The notes under the pieces: model-generated
Databases searched by the model: none
Told to the model about the DNA's origin: nothing
The model's input: the letters and a program-made list of their open reading frames with translations, nothing else
Source: Gemmatimonadetes bacterium T265
GTDB lineage: Bacteria > Gemmatimonadota > Gemmatimonadetes > Gemmatimonadales > Gemmatimonadaceae
Assembly: GCA_019973575.1 (NCBI GenBank)
Contig: BPUI01000001.1
Span: 1,252,342 to 1,316,341 of the forward strand
Direction of reading: 5' to 3'
Length of the DNA stretch: 64,000 bases
Shown here: piece by piece, positions 32,885 through 42,103 of the stretch
Layout: every line of letters starts with the position of its first letter
Position numbering within the stretch: the first letter of the stretch is position 1
Position numbers and translations under genes: made by a program

Positions 32885-33044
32885 CTATTCGTAGAAGTCG
32901 CCCATGCGGAAGAACAGGATCGCGTCGGGGTGACGCGCCTTGATCTCCAGGTACTGCTGCATGGCCGGCGTCGCGGGCGCCTCCGGGACCGACGCGCCAT
33001 TCGCCGACGGGCCGCGGGCCGGCGGGGCGACGGACGCGGTCACC
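32885..33044 (-). pseudogene. mutS: Orphan 5' end of the host mutS gene, with right attachment core
   Basis: GTG 33044 starts a 52-codon frame ending MQQYLEIKARHPDAILFFRM-GDFYE-stop. This is the canonical MutS N-terminus up to the mismatch-binding motif; the stop comes right after the 11-bp core (32892-32902). The fragment lies 33 bp after the SPOR gene and keeps host base composition, so the original order was SPOR gene, mutS, glutaminyl cyclase. Aligned to the element-supplied start of the intact mutS, the two agree in H-P-D-x-I-L and G-D-F-Y but differ elsewhere. Confidence 0.9.
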
Positions 33045-33077
33045 GGCCCCTCGCGGCGGGCCGCCGAACGCGCCGCC

Positions 33078-34490
33078 TCACGGGCGCTGCGGCGCGGCGG
33101 ACGGCCCGTCGCCGGCGTCGGTGACGAAGCCGGCGAGCCCCTGCCCCGCGAACGTCGCGCGCGCCGCCGCCGCGGCCGTGCGCGACGTGTAGCGGCCGAT
33201 CTTGACGCGGAACGGGGCCATGCTCCCCGTCGCCCGGGCGTCGAACCCGCGCGCCCGCAGGTGCGCGGCGAGCGACTCGGCCCCGTCGCGCTGGGCGTAG
33301 GCGGCGACCTGCACGGCGAAGCCGCCGGCGGCCGGCGTGGCGGCCGCGGGCGCGGTGGCAGACGGCGTGGCGGCCGTCGGCGGTGGCGTGGCTGGCGTGG
33401 CGGCCGGCGCGGCCTTCGCCTTCGCCGTCGACGTCCAGACAGTCGATGGCCCCGGCGCGGGTGCGCCCGGCACAGGTGCGCTCGATGCGAGTGCGCCCGA
33501 TACGGATGCGACGGTCGTCGTTGCACTCGACGACGTCGGGCGCGACGCCGTCGGTGCCGGCGTGGTCGGTGCCGCTGTAGCCGCTGCGGACGACCGCGCC
33601 GGGGTCGTAGCCGAGCCCGACGTCGGCCGCGTGGAGGTCGCCGCGGCCGTGGTGATGGTCGCCGGCGTGGCCGTCGCGGGTGGCGTGATCGGCGTGGGCC
33701 GCGCGGCCGGCGGAGCCGCGGCGGGGGTGGGAGCCCGCGTCTCGTCGTCAGACGCGTGCGACGCGGGCGCGGCCGTTTGCGTCGCCGGGTGCGGCGGGGC
33801 GGGCGTGCCGGGCGGCACCACCGCGACCACCGACGCCGGGTCGCACGCGGGCAGCCGCTGCCAGAGTTCGAGCACCTGCTGCCGCGTGAACGTCTCGCTG
33901 CTCCGCGCCGCGGCCGACGCGTCGGCGAGGGCGAGGCACGCGCCGCGCGTGTCGCCGAGTTCGAGCCGCGCGCGCGCGAGCCAGTAGTCGGCCTGCGCGT
34001 GCGCCGGGTCGTCGGGCCGTTCGCGCACGAGACGCGCGAGCGCGGGCGCGGCGACGTCGGGGCGGTCGCGCGAGATGTCGAGCTGGGCGAGCCGGACGAT
34101 CGCGTCGCCCACGCGCGGCGAGGTCGAGAATTCGTCCGCGATGCGCCGCAAATCCTGCTCCGCCCGCGCCCCGTCCGCGCTCAGCGTCGCGCGCCACCAG
34201 AGCGCCTCGGCCAGCGCCGGCGAGCCCGCGGGCGAAGCCGCGACGAGCGAGTCGGCGACCGCGCGGCCGAGCGCGCCTTGCCCCTGTTCGACGAGGCGGC
34301 GCGCCCGCTCGTACGGCCCGACGGCGGAGCCGGTGGTGAGCGACGGCGGCACTCGCTGCGCGCCGGCCGCGCGCGCGGCGAGCGGGCCGACGGCGCAGAC
34401 GGCGACCGCGCACGCGAGGAGGACGCGGGCGTTCCGGGCGGGGCGAGCGGTCCGGAGCGTCACGGCTCGACTCGGGGCAGGTTGGCGCAT
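33078..34490 (-). CDS. SPOR-domain protein with TPR-like region
   Basis: 470 residues from ATG 34490. Signal peptide (VLLACAVAVCAVGPLAARAAGAQ), then TPR-like helices (YERARRLVEQGQGALGRAVAD, AEALWWRATLSADGARAEQDL, ADYWLARARLELGDTRGACL) to about residue 215. A long Ala/Pro/Thr linker leads to a C-terminal SPOR domain (AVQVAAYAQRDGAESLAAHL, RGFDARATGSMAPFRVKIGR). SPOR binds denuded peptidoglycan at the septum, so it should be an envelope protein of division or cell-wall maintenance. Originally upstream of mutS in the same operon. Confidence 0.88.
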   Translation of the reverse strand: MRQPAPSRAVTLRTARPARNARVLLACAVAVCAVGPLAARAAGAQRVPPSLTTGSAVGPYERARRLVEQGQGALGRAVADSLVAASPAGSPALAEALWWRATLSADGARAEQDLRRIADEFSTSPRVGDAIVRLAQLDISRDRPDVAAPALARLVRERPDDPAHAQADYWLARARLELGDTRGACLALADASAAARSSETFTRQQVLELWQRLPACDPASVVAVVPPGTPAPPHPATQTAAPASHASDDETRAPTPAAAPPAARPTPITPPATATPATITTAAATSTRPTSGSATTPARSSAAATAAPTTPAPTASRPTSSSATTTVASVSGALASSAPVPGAPAPGPSTVWTSTAKAKAAPAATPATPPPTAATPSATAPAAATPAAGGFAVQVAAYAQRDGAESLAAHLRARGFDARATGSMAPFRVKIGRYTSRTAAAAARATFAGQGLAGFVTDAGDGPSAAPQRP

Positions 34491-34581
34491 GGAACGGAGG
34501 ACGGCGCGCAGCACGCCGGGAAGATACGCCGTCCCCGCCGTTCGCCAGCGGTGTCGGCGGCAGCAGTGCCGCCGACGGCGG

Positions 34582-35709
34582 TCAGCGCCGCGTGGCGCCT
34601 GCGGCGGCGGGGCGCTCCTGCGGCAGCGCGCAGAGGGCGAGGACCAGTGTGGTGAGGAGCTGGGCGTCGGAGGACACGCCGGTCTCCTTGAGCGCGACGT
34701 CGGCCTGGAGCAGCAACTCGAGCGCGCGGTCGAGCGCGGGCGCGGTCCACCGATCGACCGCGCCGGTCCACGCCCGCACGGCCTCACCCCACGGGCGGCC
34801 GGTGTAGGCGTTCCCGAGCTCCTTGAGCAGGGTCATGTACGCGTCGGGCCCGTTGCCGCCGAGTGCGGAGACGCTCACGCCGCGGGTGCGGCGGGCCTGC
34901 CCCCAGGCGAGGGCGAGGGTCTGCGTGGCGAGCGCCATCACGGCCGTCACCGCGCTGCTCTTCGGGAGCGAGAGCACGTGCGGGACGAGGGCGCCCGCGG
35001 TGCGCGCGTCCTGCCGGGCGACGGCGTCGAGCAGGTCGGCGAGGGTCTCGCCGCGGCGCACGCCGACCACGGCGGTCACGGCCGCCTCGTCGATCGCGAG
35101 CGCGTCGCCCGACCGGCCCTGCGCGTAGCTCGCGAGCTTGTCGAGCTCCGCGGCGAGCTGCGGCAGGTCGTTGCCGACGGCCTCCTGCAGTAGGCGGGCG
35201 GCCTCGGGGGTGATGCGGGCGCCGAGGACCGTGCTGGCGTGGTGCGTGATCCAGCGGAGAAGGCGGTCCTCGCGGAGCGGGGCGAACTCGAACGCGCCCG
35301 CGCCGGCGCGGGTCAGGAGGGCGCGATCGACCTTGCCGCCGGCCGGGGCGACGAGCAGGAGGACGGTGTCGGGGGCGGCACGCTCGAGGTAGCGGTCGAG
35401 GGCGGCGCGGGCGTCCTTTTTCAGCGCCGCGGGGTCCCGCAGCACGACGGCGCGTCGCTCGGCCATCATTGGCGGCGTGTCGAGCAGGGAGCCGAGCGCC
35501 CCCGCCTCGGCCTCGGCGCCGCGGACCGTTTCGAGGTTGAAGTCGCGCGTGGCGGGATCGACGGCGGCCGCGAGGAGTTGGCGGACGGCGTCGTCCTTCT
35601 GGTAGTCGTCGTCGCCGTAGAAGTAGTAGAGCGGGGCGAAGGCGCCGGCGGCGAGCGCGGTGTTGAGGGCTTTGTGCGCGGTGGCGGGGGGCGCGACGGC
35701 GGCAGGCAT
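34582..35709 (-). CDS. holA: DNA polymerase III subunit delta
   Basis: 375 residues from ATG 35709. Clamp-loader delta subunit: opens the beta clamp. N-terminal ALAAGAFAPLYYFYGDDDYQKDDAVRQLL in pieces, FNLETVRGAEAEAGALGSLLDTPPMMAERR, VVLRDPAALKK, then the helical lid and collar (ITPEAARLLQEAVGNDLPQL, ELDKLASYA) and a C-terminal collar domain. Length and order fit HolA. It starts 39 bp after the thioredoxin-NHL gene and precedes the SPOR gene; all on the minus strand. Confidence 0.92.
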   Translation of the reverse strand: MPAAVAPPATAHKALNTALAAGAFAPLYYFYGDDDYQKDDAVRQLLAAAVDPATRDFNLETVRGAEAEAGALGSLLDTPPMMAERRAVVLRDPAALKKDARAALDRYLERAAPDTVLLLVAPAGGKVDRALLTRAGAGAFEFAPLREDRLLRWITHHASTVLGARITPEAARLLQEAVGNDLPQLAAELDKLASYAQGRSGDALAIDEAAVTAVVGVRRGETLADLLDAVARQDARTAGALVPHVLSLPKSSAVTAVMALATQTLALAWGQARRTRGVSVSALGGNGPDAYMTLLKELGNAYTGRPWGEAVRAWTGAVDRWTAPALDRALELLLQADVALKETGVSSDAQLLTTLVLALCALPQERPAAAGATRR

Positions 35710-35748
35710 CGCGTCAAGATAGACGACCGGCGGGATGGGACCGCCCCG

Positions 35749-37329
35749 CTACGCCCCGGACATCTCGATCTCGACCTCCCACGATTCGTCCCCGTCGACC
35801 CCGACGATCCGGTGCGCGTTCGTGTCGGCGACGTACACCACCCGCCCGGCGACCGCGAGCGCGCCCGGTTCGGCGAACCCCGTCTTCCACGTGGACACGG
35901 TGCGCGTGGCCGGGTCGAGCCACTTGAGCGCGTCGTTGTACGCGTCTGCGACGACGAGTCGCCCGTCGAGCCACGCCAACCCTTGCGGGTGCTGCAGCCG
36001 GACCTCGTCGCCCACGCCGTCGCGGTTGCCGAAGTCGAAGAGGCCCGTGCCGACGAGCGTGCGCGTCCCGTCGTCGTCCCGGCCGTCGAGCGCCGCGGCG
36101 GTCGTCTCGCGCACCGCGCTCGCCTCCGCGTCGGCCCACCACACGCGATGCCCATCGGAGGCGAGCGCCACGGGTTGCGCGAGGAGCGCGTCGCGGGCGG
36201 GCGTGCCGGGCGGCGCGTCGACGAGCCCCTCGCCGCGGCCGCCCGCGACGGGGCGCGCGGAGGCCGGGTCGCCGCGCGGGTCGACGCGCCAGAGCTCGTG
36301 CGTGCCGGCCATCGCGACGAGGAGCGTGCCGTCGGGGGCGGGGAGCAGCGCCCACGGCGACGCGATCGCGCCCGCGGCGCGGTCGGCGGCGGTGCGCACG
36401 CGGACGCCCGTGCCGGCGAGCACGCGCGTCGCACCGGTCGCGAGGTCGACGGCGCGCACGCGGTGCGTGCCCGTGTCGGCGACGTAGAGCGTCGCGGGAG
36501 CGCCGTCGCCCGGGGCGCCGTCGGCGTCGACCGCGGCGTCGAAGGCCAGCCCCTGCGGCCGCGCGAACGGGTCGCCGCCGCCGTCGAGGACGCGCTCGAC
36601 GACGAGCCGGCGCCCGCGCTCCGTTAGGCGTCCGACGAGCAGGCGCGCGCCGGGGCGCCCGCCGCCGTTGCTCGCCACCGCGAGGCGCCGCACGCCCGCG
36701 GCGTCCGGCGCGGAGGCCGCGAGGCCGCCGGGGTAGCGGAGCGCGGGCGGGGGCGGGTCTAACGCCTCCTCCGCCTGCCACGGGCGCGGCGCGCGATCGA
36801 GCGTGCCCGCCGCGTCCGCGGCCGCGACCACACTCGCGACGACGCCGGCGAGGGCGGCGAGGCGGGGCTCGCCCGCCTGCTGCCAGACCACGTAGCCGCG
36901 CGGGTCGACGACCGCGAGCGTCGGCCAGCCGCGCGCGGCCCACGCGCGCCAGACGCGGAACTGGCGGTCGTTGACGACCGGGTGCCCGGCCGCGCCGAGC
37001 CGGCGCGCCGCGTGCGCGATGCGGCGCGTGTCGCGTTCGGCGATGAACTTGCCGCTGTGCACGCCGACGACGACGAGTTCGCGCGGGAAGCGCGCTTCGA
37101 GCGCGGCGAGCGTCGCGAGCGCGTGCTGGCAGTTGATGCAGCCGTACGTCCAGAGGTCGACGACGACGACCTTGCCGCGCAGGTCGGCGAGGGCGAGCGC
37201 GCTGGGCGCGTCGGCGTTGGGCGCGGCATTGGGCGCGGCATTGGGCGCGGCGCCCGCGAGGAACAGCCAGTCGAGCCCGGGCGGGAAGTCGGGCGCGCGG
37301 ACGACGGCGGGCGGCGGCGGTTCGGTCAT
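35749..37329 (-). CDS. Thioredoxin-like domain protein with NHL repeats (NHLRC2-like)
   Basis: 526 residues from ATG 37329. The N-terminal 150 residues are a thioredoxin fold with redox motif WTYGCINCQHAL (Cys64 and Cys67) and GWPTLAVVDPRGYVVWQQAGE. The rest is a beta-propeller of NHL type (ATLYVADTGTHRVRAVDLAT, RLVVADAYNDALKWLDPA, RVVYVADTNAHRIVGVD). No signal peptide. Same layout as human NHLRC2 and bacterial homologues of unclear role. A short APN-A repeat (residues 28-39) comes from tandem copies of a GC-rich 12-mer. Upstream of holA, likely one transcript. Confidence 0.9.
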   Translation of the reverse strand: MTEPPPPAVVRAPDFPPGLDWLFLAGAAPNAAPNAAPNADAPSALALADLRGKVVVVDLWTYGCINCQHALATLAALEARFPRELVVVGVHSGKFIAERDTRRIAHAARRLGAAGHPVVNDRQFRVWRAWAARGWPTLAVVDPRGYVVWQQAGEPRLAALAGVVASVVAAADAAGTLDRAPRPWQAEEALDPPPPALRYPGGLAASAPDAAGVRRLAVASNGGGRPGARLLVGRLTERGRRLVVERVLDGGGDPFARPQGLAFDAAVDADGAPGDGAPATLYVADTGTHRVRAVDLATGATRVLAGTGVRVRTAADRAAGAIASPWALLPAPDGTLLVAMAGTHELWRVDPRGDPASARPVAGGRGEGLVDAPPGTPARDALLAQPVALASDGHRVWWADAEASAVRETTAAALDGRDDDGTRTLVGTGLFDFGNRDGVGDEVRLQHPQGLAWLDGRLVVADAYNDALKWLDPATRTVSTWKTGFAEPGALAVAGRVVYVADTNAHRIVGVDGDESWEVEIEMSGA

Positions 37330-37412
37330 GGGTCGAGAGGCGGCGGGAGCGACGGGCGTGCGACGCGGCCGGCGCCGGCGCGCGTGGCCGCCGCGGGACG
37401 CTGGAGGATACC

Positions 37413-38483
<1,071 letters not shown>

Positions 38484-38672
38484 GCGGCGCGCGGCGCGAA
38501 ACCCGGGACGTCTAACAATCGTCTAACGGGCGTCCGGGCGCGCGCGGGGCCGAGATTTCCGCCGGTCCCGGACGAAAATCGCGGAATTTCTCGCGCGTTG
38601 GGCGTTAGGACGGCGCGTTGCGCCCGATTCTTGCGTAAGGCGCGGGCACACCTCCCACCAGGAGACCATCAC

Positions 38673-39152
38673 ATGGCGACTCGTTCCAAGACTTCGGGCG
38701 ACACCACGTCGGGTTCGCGCGCGCGGAGCAGCTCGGGCAAGGACGGCACGTCGAAGGGTGGCGCCTCGGGTTCGGCGTCGAAGGGCAGCAAGTCGGGCGC
38801 GAAGCCGGCCGCGCGCAGCGGCGCGGCGGCGAGCAAGAAGCGCGGCGCGTCCTCGAGCGCGAGCGCGGCGAAGGCCGGCGCCAAGGGCACCACGGCGACC
38901 AGGCCGAAGACCGCGGCGAAGAAGAAGAGCGCGCCGGCGAAGCGGGCGACCGCCAAGCGGGCCACGGCGAAGCGGGCGACCGCGACCCGGTCCGCCCCCA
39001 AGCGCGCGGCGGCGAAGTCGGCGCCGAAGTCGGCGTCGAGCAAGTCGGCCGCGAACAAATCGACGTCGGCGCCGAAGCGCGCCGCCAAGCGCGCGCCTGC
39101 CCGGCGCGCCGCGGCCACGACGAGCAAGCCGTCGGGCAACTCGGCGTCGTGA
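38673..39152 (+). CDS. Histone H1-like Lys/Ala/Ser-rich DNA-binding protein
   Basis: 159 residues from ATG 38673, with ribosome-binding site AGGAG 9 bp upstream. Entirely low-complexity: Ser/Gly/Lys-rich at first, then KKR, AKKKSAPAKRATAKRATAKR and AAKRAPARRAAATT, the short KRATA repeats being imperfect copies. Such proteins resemble the C-terminal tails of eukaryotic H1 and bacterial HctB/AlgP types; they coat DNA nonspecifically. No globular domain. A hairpin follows the stop. An upstream in-frame start (38598) is possible but lacks such a good ribosome-binding site. Confidence 0.82.
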   Translation: MATRSKTSGDTTSGSRARSSSGKDGTSKGGASGSASKGSKSGAKPAARSGAAASKKRGASSSASAAKAGAKGTTATRPKTAAKKKSAPAKRATAKRATAKRATATRSAPKRAAAKSAPKSASSKSAANKSTSAPKRAAKRAPARRAAATTSKPSGNSAS

Positions 39153-39160
39153 CCCGCGGT

Positions 39161-39234
39161 CCGGCCCGGGCCTAACCGGGCCGGGCTTCCCGCGGCGCGG
39201 GCGGCGGCCGGACGTTCCGGCGGCCGCCCGCGCG
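39161..39234 (+). terminator. Two GC hairpins downstream of the histone-like gene
   Basis: CCGGCCCGG-GCCTAA-CCGGGCCGG (39161-39184) is perfect over 9 bp; a larger hairpin (about 39194-39234) pairs GCGCGGGCGG-type arms with one mismatch. Either can end transcription. The first loop is a GCCTAAC heptamer copy. Confidence 0.6.
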
Positions 39235-39542
39235 CGCGTCCGCCCCCGCCCTCCGCGCGGCGGGCCGCCCACCGCCGCGCCGGCCACGGCACCATGTCGT
39301 ACGCCGGGCCGTGGTCTAACCAGCGACCTGCCGCGCCGGCACGAACTCCGGCCGCAGGCGGACGCGAGACGGCGCGACGTGGACTGCCGGGAACGCGCCC
39401 GCCGCGATGCGAGCGCCCCTCGCCGCGCGGCCGGGCCGCGCGCGCGCTAAATCTCGTTGGTGCGCTCCCGACGACGAGCGGCCGCCCGACCTCGGCGGCG
39501 CGGCGCCGCCGGCCTAACTAGCAGGAGCCCCGAGGAGGACTG
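39235..39542. other. Intergenic stretch before vapB
   Basis: About 300 bp with no recognised gene. It should contain the vapBC promoter, but I cannot pick boxes with confidence. A GCCTAAC heptamer lies at 39512. Confidence 0.4.
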
Positions 39543-39782
39543 GTGCCGATCGTCATCGACCCCACGACCGAACGCCTCGTCCGAGAACTGGCGGACGCGA
39601 CGGGGACCATGCTCGACGCGGTGGTGCGCGACGCCGTGCGCGCGCGGCTGGCCGACGTCGGCCGACGGCCGGCGCCGGGCGCCAGCATCGCGGACGTCCA
39701 GGCGTACATCAAGTCGCTGCCCGTCATCGACCCCCGGCCCGGAGACGAGATCCTGTACGACGAGTTCGGGCTGCCGAAGTGA
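39543..39782 (+). CDS. vapB: VapB-type antitoxin
   Basis: 79 residues from GTG 39543 with ribosome-binding site GAGGAGG. The N-terminal ribbon-helix/AbrB-like part (VIDPTTERLVRELADATGTM, LDAVVRDAVRARLADV) is like the Rv0623/PSK family of VapB antitoxins; the C-terminal part (GDEILYDEFGLPK) is the usual toxin-wrapping tail. It should neutralise the PIN toxin downstream and autoregulate. The toxin is truncated, so this may now be an orphan. Confidence 0.85.
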   Translation: MPIVIDPTTERLVRELADATGTMLDAVVRDAVRARLADVGRRPAPGASIADVQAYIKSLPVIDPRPGDEILYDEFGLPK

Positions 39783-39844
39783 CCGGCTGGCACCGGGTTT
39801 TCCCGTGCTGACCTCCGGCCCGCGCGTCCCCGACCGTCCGCCGC

Positions 39845-40075
39845 ATGCTGATTGATACGTCCGCGCTGATCGCGATGCTCTTCGGCGAAATGGCGCCCGA
39901 GGCCGCGCGCGAGGCGCAGCGGGCCTACGCCCGCTACGGCAAGGGCGCCGGCGACCCGGGCGTGCTCAACTTCGGCGACTGCCTCGCGTACGGGATCGCG
40001 AAGACGATGCGCGAGCCGCTGCTCTTCAAGGGCAACGACTTCGCGGCCACCGACGTCGAGGCCGCGCCCTACTGA
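39845..40075 (+). CDS. VapC-type PIN toxin with internal deletion
   Basis: 76 residues from ATG 39845. Start MLIDTSALIAMLFGE has the first catalytic Asp, and the C-terminal part (GVLNFGDCLAYGIAKTMREP, LLFKGNDFAATDVEA) has the later acidic residues. The middle of the domain, about 50 residues with the conserved Glu region, is missing: normal relatives are about 130 residues. The frame stays open across the junction, so the deletion is in frame. A functional ribonuclease is unlikely. It follows vapB by 62 bp. Confidence 0.8.
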   Translation: MLIDTSALIAMLFGEMAPEAAREAQRAYARYGKGAGDPGVLNFGDCLAYGIAKTMREPLLFKGNDFAATDVEAAPY

Positions 40076-41308
40076 CGCCCGCCGCCGCGGCCGTCTTCGG
40101 CCTCGCCGCGCGCGGCGCGCGCCGCGCCGCGGCCGAGCGCGGGGATCTGGCGCTCCTCTGGCTCCTCCTCGCGGCCGCCCTCGGCGCCGGCGCGGCGCGC
40201 GTGCCGGCCGGCGACGGGCGCGCCCTCGACCGGTGGGCCGCGGCGGCGCTCGCGCTCCTGCTCGTCGTCCCGGCGGCGGTGCCTAACGCAAGCCCGCTCG
40301 ACGCGCTCCGCGTGCGGCTGCTCCCCGCGCCCGCGGCGCCGGGCCAGGCGCGCCCGCGTGGGGCGCGGGCGGGTGGGGCGCGGGCGCGGCGCTCGCCGGG
40401 TGGACGGCGGCGGCGGTCGCGGCGGGCGCGACGCTCGACCTCGTGTGGGCGCGGCCGGGGTGGCGCGCGGGCGCCCTGCGGGGCGTCGCGTGGGCGCTGC
40501 TGGCGTGGGCCGCGGGCGCGGCGCTCCCGGACACCCTCCGCCCGCCGCGGCTGCCCGGCCTTCCTCCCCTCCTCTCGCCCGCGTTAGGCGGGGCGCGGGC
40601 CGGTGGGCGTCCGCCACCGCGGCGCGCGAGATCGCCGTCCTCGCGCGCCACGGGTTCGGGCCCGGCGCGCTCCTCGCGACGGCGGGCGTCGCCTTCGTCG
40701 CGGGCTACGGCCGCGTCCCCGGCCTCGCCGCGGGCGTCCTGCTGGTCTGGCTCGCGCCGCTCGCCAACGCCCTCGGCCCCGACGTCCCGATGGGCGGCAC
40801 GACGCGGCACCACCTCCTGCCGTTAGGCGTGCGCGTGGTGCGCGACCGGCGGCTCGCGGCGTGGGGGGCCGCGGCGGTCGGGGCCGTGCTGGCGGGGACG
40901 ACCCTCGCGCTCGCCCTCCCCCCGCCCGACGGCGCGACGCACCCCGCGGGCGGCGCGCTCGCCGCGCCGTCGCTCGCCCTCTACGCGGCCGCGGTGCTGC
41001 CGCACGCGGGACGCGCGCAGTGGTGGTTCGCCGCGCGCTACGCACAGCCGGTCCGCGCGCGGTACGCGGCGGCCGCGACGTTGGGCGCGCGCGCGGGCCA
41101 CGCGGCACCGGCCGCACCATTCCGGGCCCAACTCGCCCTCCTCGTCCGGGCCCAACTCGCCCTCCTCGCCGCGACGGTGGGTGCCGCCGCCGCGTTGGTC
41201 CCGGGAGGGGCCGGCCCGGCAGGGGCGGGGGTCGCGTGGTATGCGGGCGTCGCACTCGCCGCGGGGGCCGCCGTCGCGCTGTTCGCCCTCACGCGCGCGC
41301 GCCCGTGA
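40072..41308 (+). pseudogene. Putative ABC transporter membrane subunit, spread over three frames
   Basis: Three consecutive blocks in different frames look like one membrane protein: block 1 (about 40072-40345) LALLWLLLAAALGAG, WAAAALALLLVVPAAVP; block 2 (about 40345-40600) GWTAAAVAAGATLDLVW, GVAWALLAWAAGAALP; block 3 (about 40600-41308) GALLATAGVAFVAGYGRVPG, LAAGVLLVWLAPLANALG, LAAWGAAAVGAVLAG and further hydrophobic stretches. Changes of frame fall in GC-only tracts near 40340 and 40595. The 3' end overlaps the ATPase start by 4 nt (GTGA). It is the expected partner of that ATPase. A 24-bp tandem duplication lies at 41122-41169. No exact family recognised. Confidence 0.6.
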
Positions 41309-42087
41309 GGGTCGCGGACGGGCACGCGCCGCTCGCCTGCGACGGGGTCGTCGTCGGCTTCCCCGGCGCGCCGCGCCCCGCGCTCGCCGGCGTCACGCTC
41401 GTGGTCCGTGCGGGCACGGTGTGCGGCCTCGTCGGCCGGAACGGCGCCGGGAAGAGCACCCTCATCCGCACTGCCGCGGGTCTCGTCGTCCCCGACGCGG
41501 GTACGGTGCGCGTCTTCGGCCGCGATCCGGCGCGCGAACGGGTGGCGACGATGTGCGTCGCCGGGTTCTTGCTCGCCGACCCCGCGCTGTTCGCATATCT
41601 CACCGCGGCCGAGACGCTCGCCTTCGTCGCGGAATGTCACGGCACGTCGCGCGCGGCGGCGCGCGCGCGGGCGGCAGCGCTGATCGACCGGCTCGACCTA
41701 CACGACGTGGCGGACGGCCGCGCGGCCGAGTACTCGACGGGCACGGCGAAGCGCCTCGCGGTCGCCGCGGCGCTCGCGCACGACCCCGGGCTGCTCGTGC
41801 TCGACGAGCCGTTCGAGGCGCTCGACCCGCTCGCGGTGCGTGCGCTCCGCGCCGAGTTGCGCGCGCGGGCGGACGCCGGCACGGCCGTGCTCGTCAGCTC
41901 GCACCTGCTCGCCGCGGTGGAGTCGCTGTGCGACGACGTCGTGCTGCTGGAGCGCGGGCGCGTGCTCGCGGGGGGCACGGTGGCCGCGGTCGTCGCCGCG
42001 CTCGCGCCGGCCGCGGAGCGGACGCTCGAAGGCGCGTACGTTAGGCTCGTGGGGTTCGGCGGCGGGGCCGGCACGCCCGGTGCCTGA
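41305..42087 (+). CDS. ABC transporter ATP-binding protein
   Basis: 260 residues from GTG 41305. Walker A GRNGAGKST, Q-loop region, signature-like YSTGTAKRLAVAAAL (in place of LSGGQ), Walker B LLVLDEPFEALD, and H-loop in LVSSHLLAAVESL. The divergent signature S-T-G-T-A-K-R is typical of ABC-2-type drug or export ATPases. It should power the membrane protein encoded immediately upstream. Its 3' end overlaps a possible GTG start (42080) of the kinase-phosphatase gene. Confidence 0.92.
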   Translation: MRVADGHAPLACDGVVVGFPGAPRPALAGVTLVVRAGTVCGLVGRNGAGKSTLIRTAAGLVVPDAGTVRVFGRDPARERVATMCVAGFLLADPALFAYLTAAETLAFVAECHGTSRAAARARAAALIDRLDLHDVADGRAAEYSTGTAKRLAVAAALAHDPGLLVLDEPFEALDPLAVRALRAELRARADAGTAVLVSSHLLAAVESLCDDVVLLERGRVLAGGTVAAVVAALAPAAERTLEGAYVRLVGFGGGAGTPGA

Positions 42088-42103
42088 CGGCCCGCCGGAT
42101 CTC

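Larger units (their letters stand above)
27485..32902. mobile_element. Integrated element inside mutS (about 5.4 kb)
   Basis: The boundaries are the two copies of TAGAAGTCGCC at 27485-27495 and 32892-32902. Left of the first copy is host mutS codon-for-codon; right of the second copy is the orphan host mutS start, which reads into the core and stops two codons later. Interior DNA has clearly lower G+C, more A/T-ending codons and different gene style from both flanks. Cargo: replacement mutS 5' end, 21-residue peptide gene, three-TM protein, IS1-like transposase, P63C protein, IS21-end-like repeats. No tyrosine or serine recombinase, replication or conjugation gene is seen, so it is either non-autonomous or decayed. 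Confidence 0.88.
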
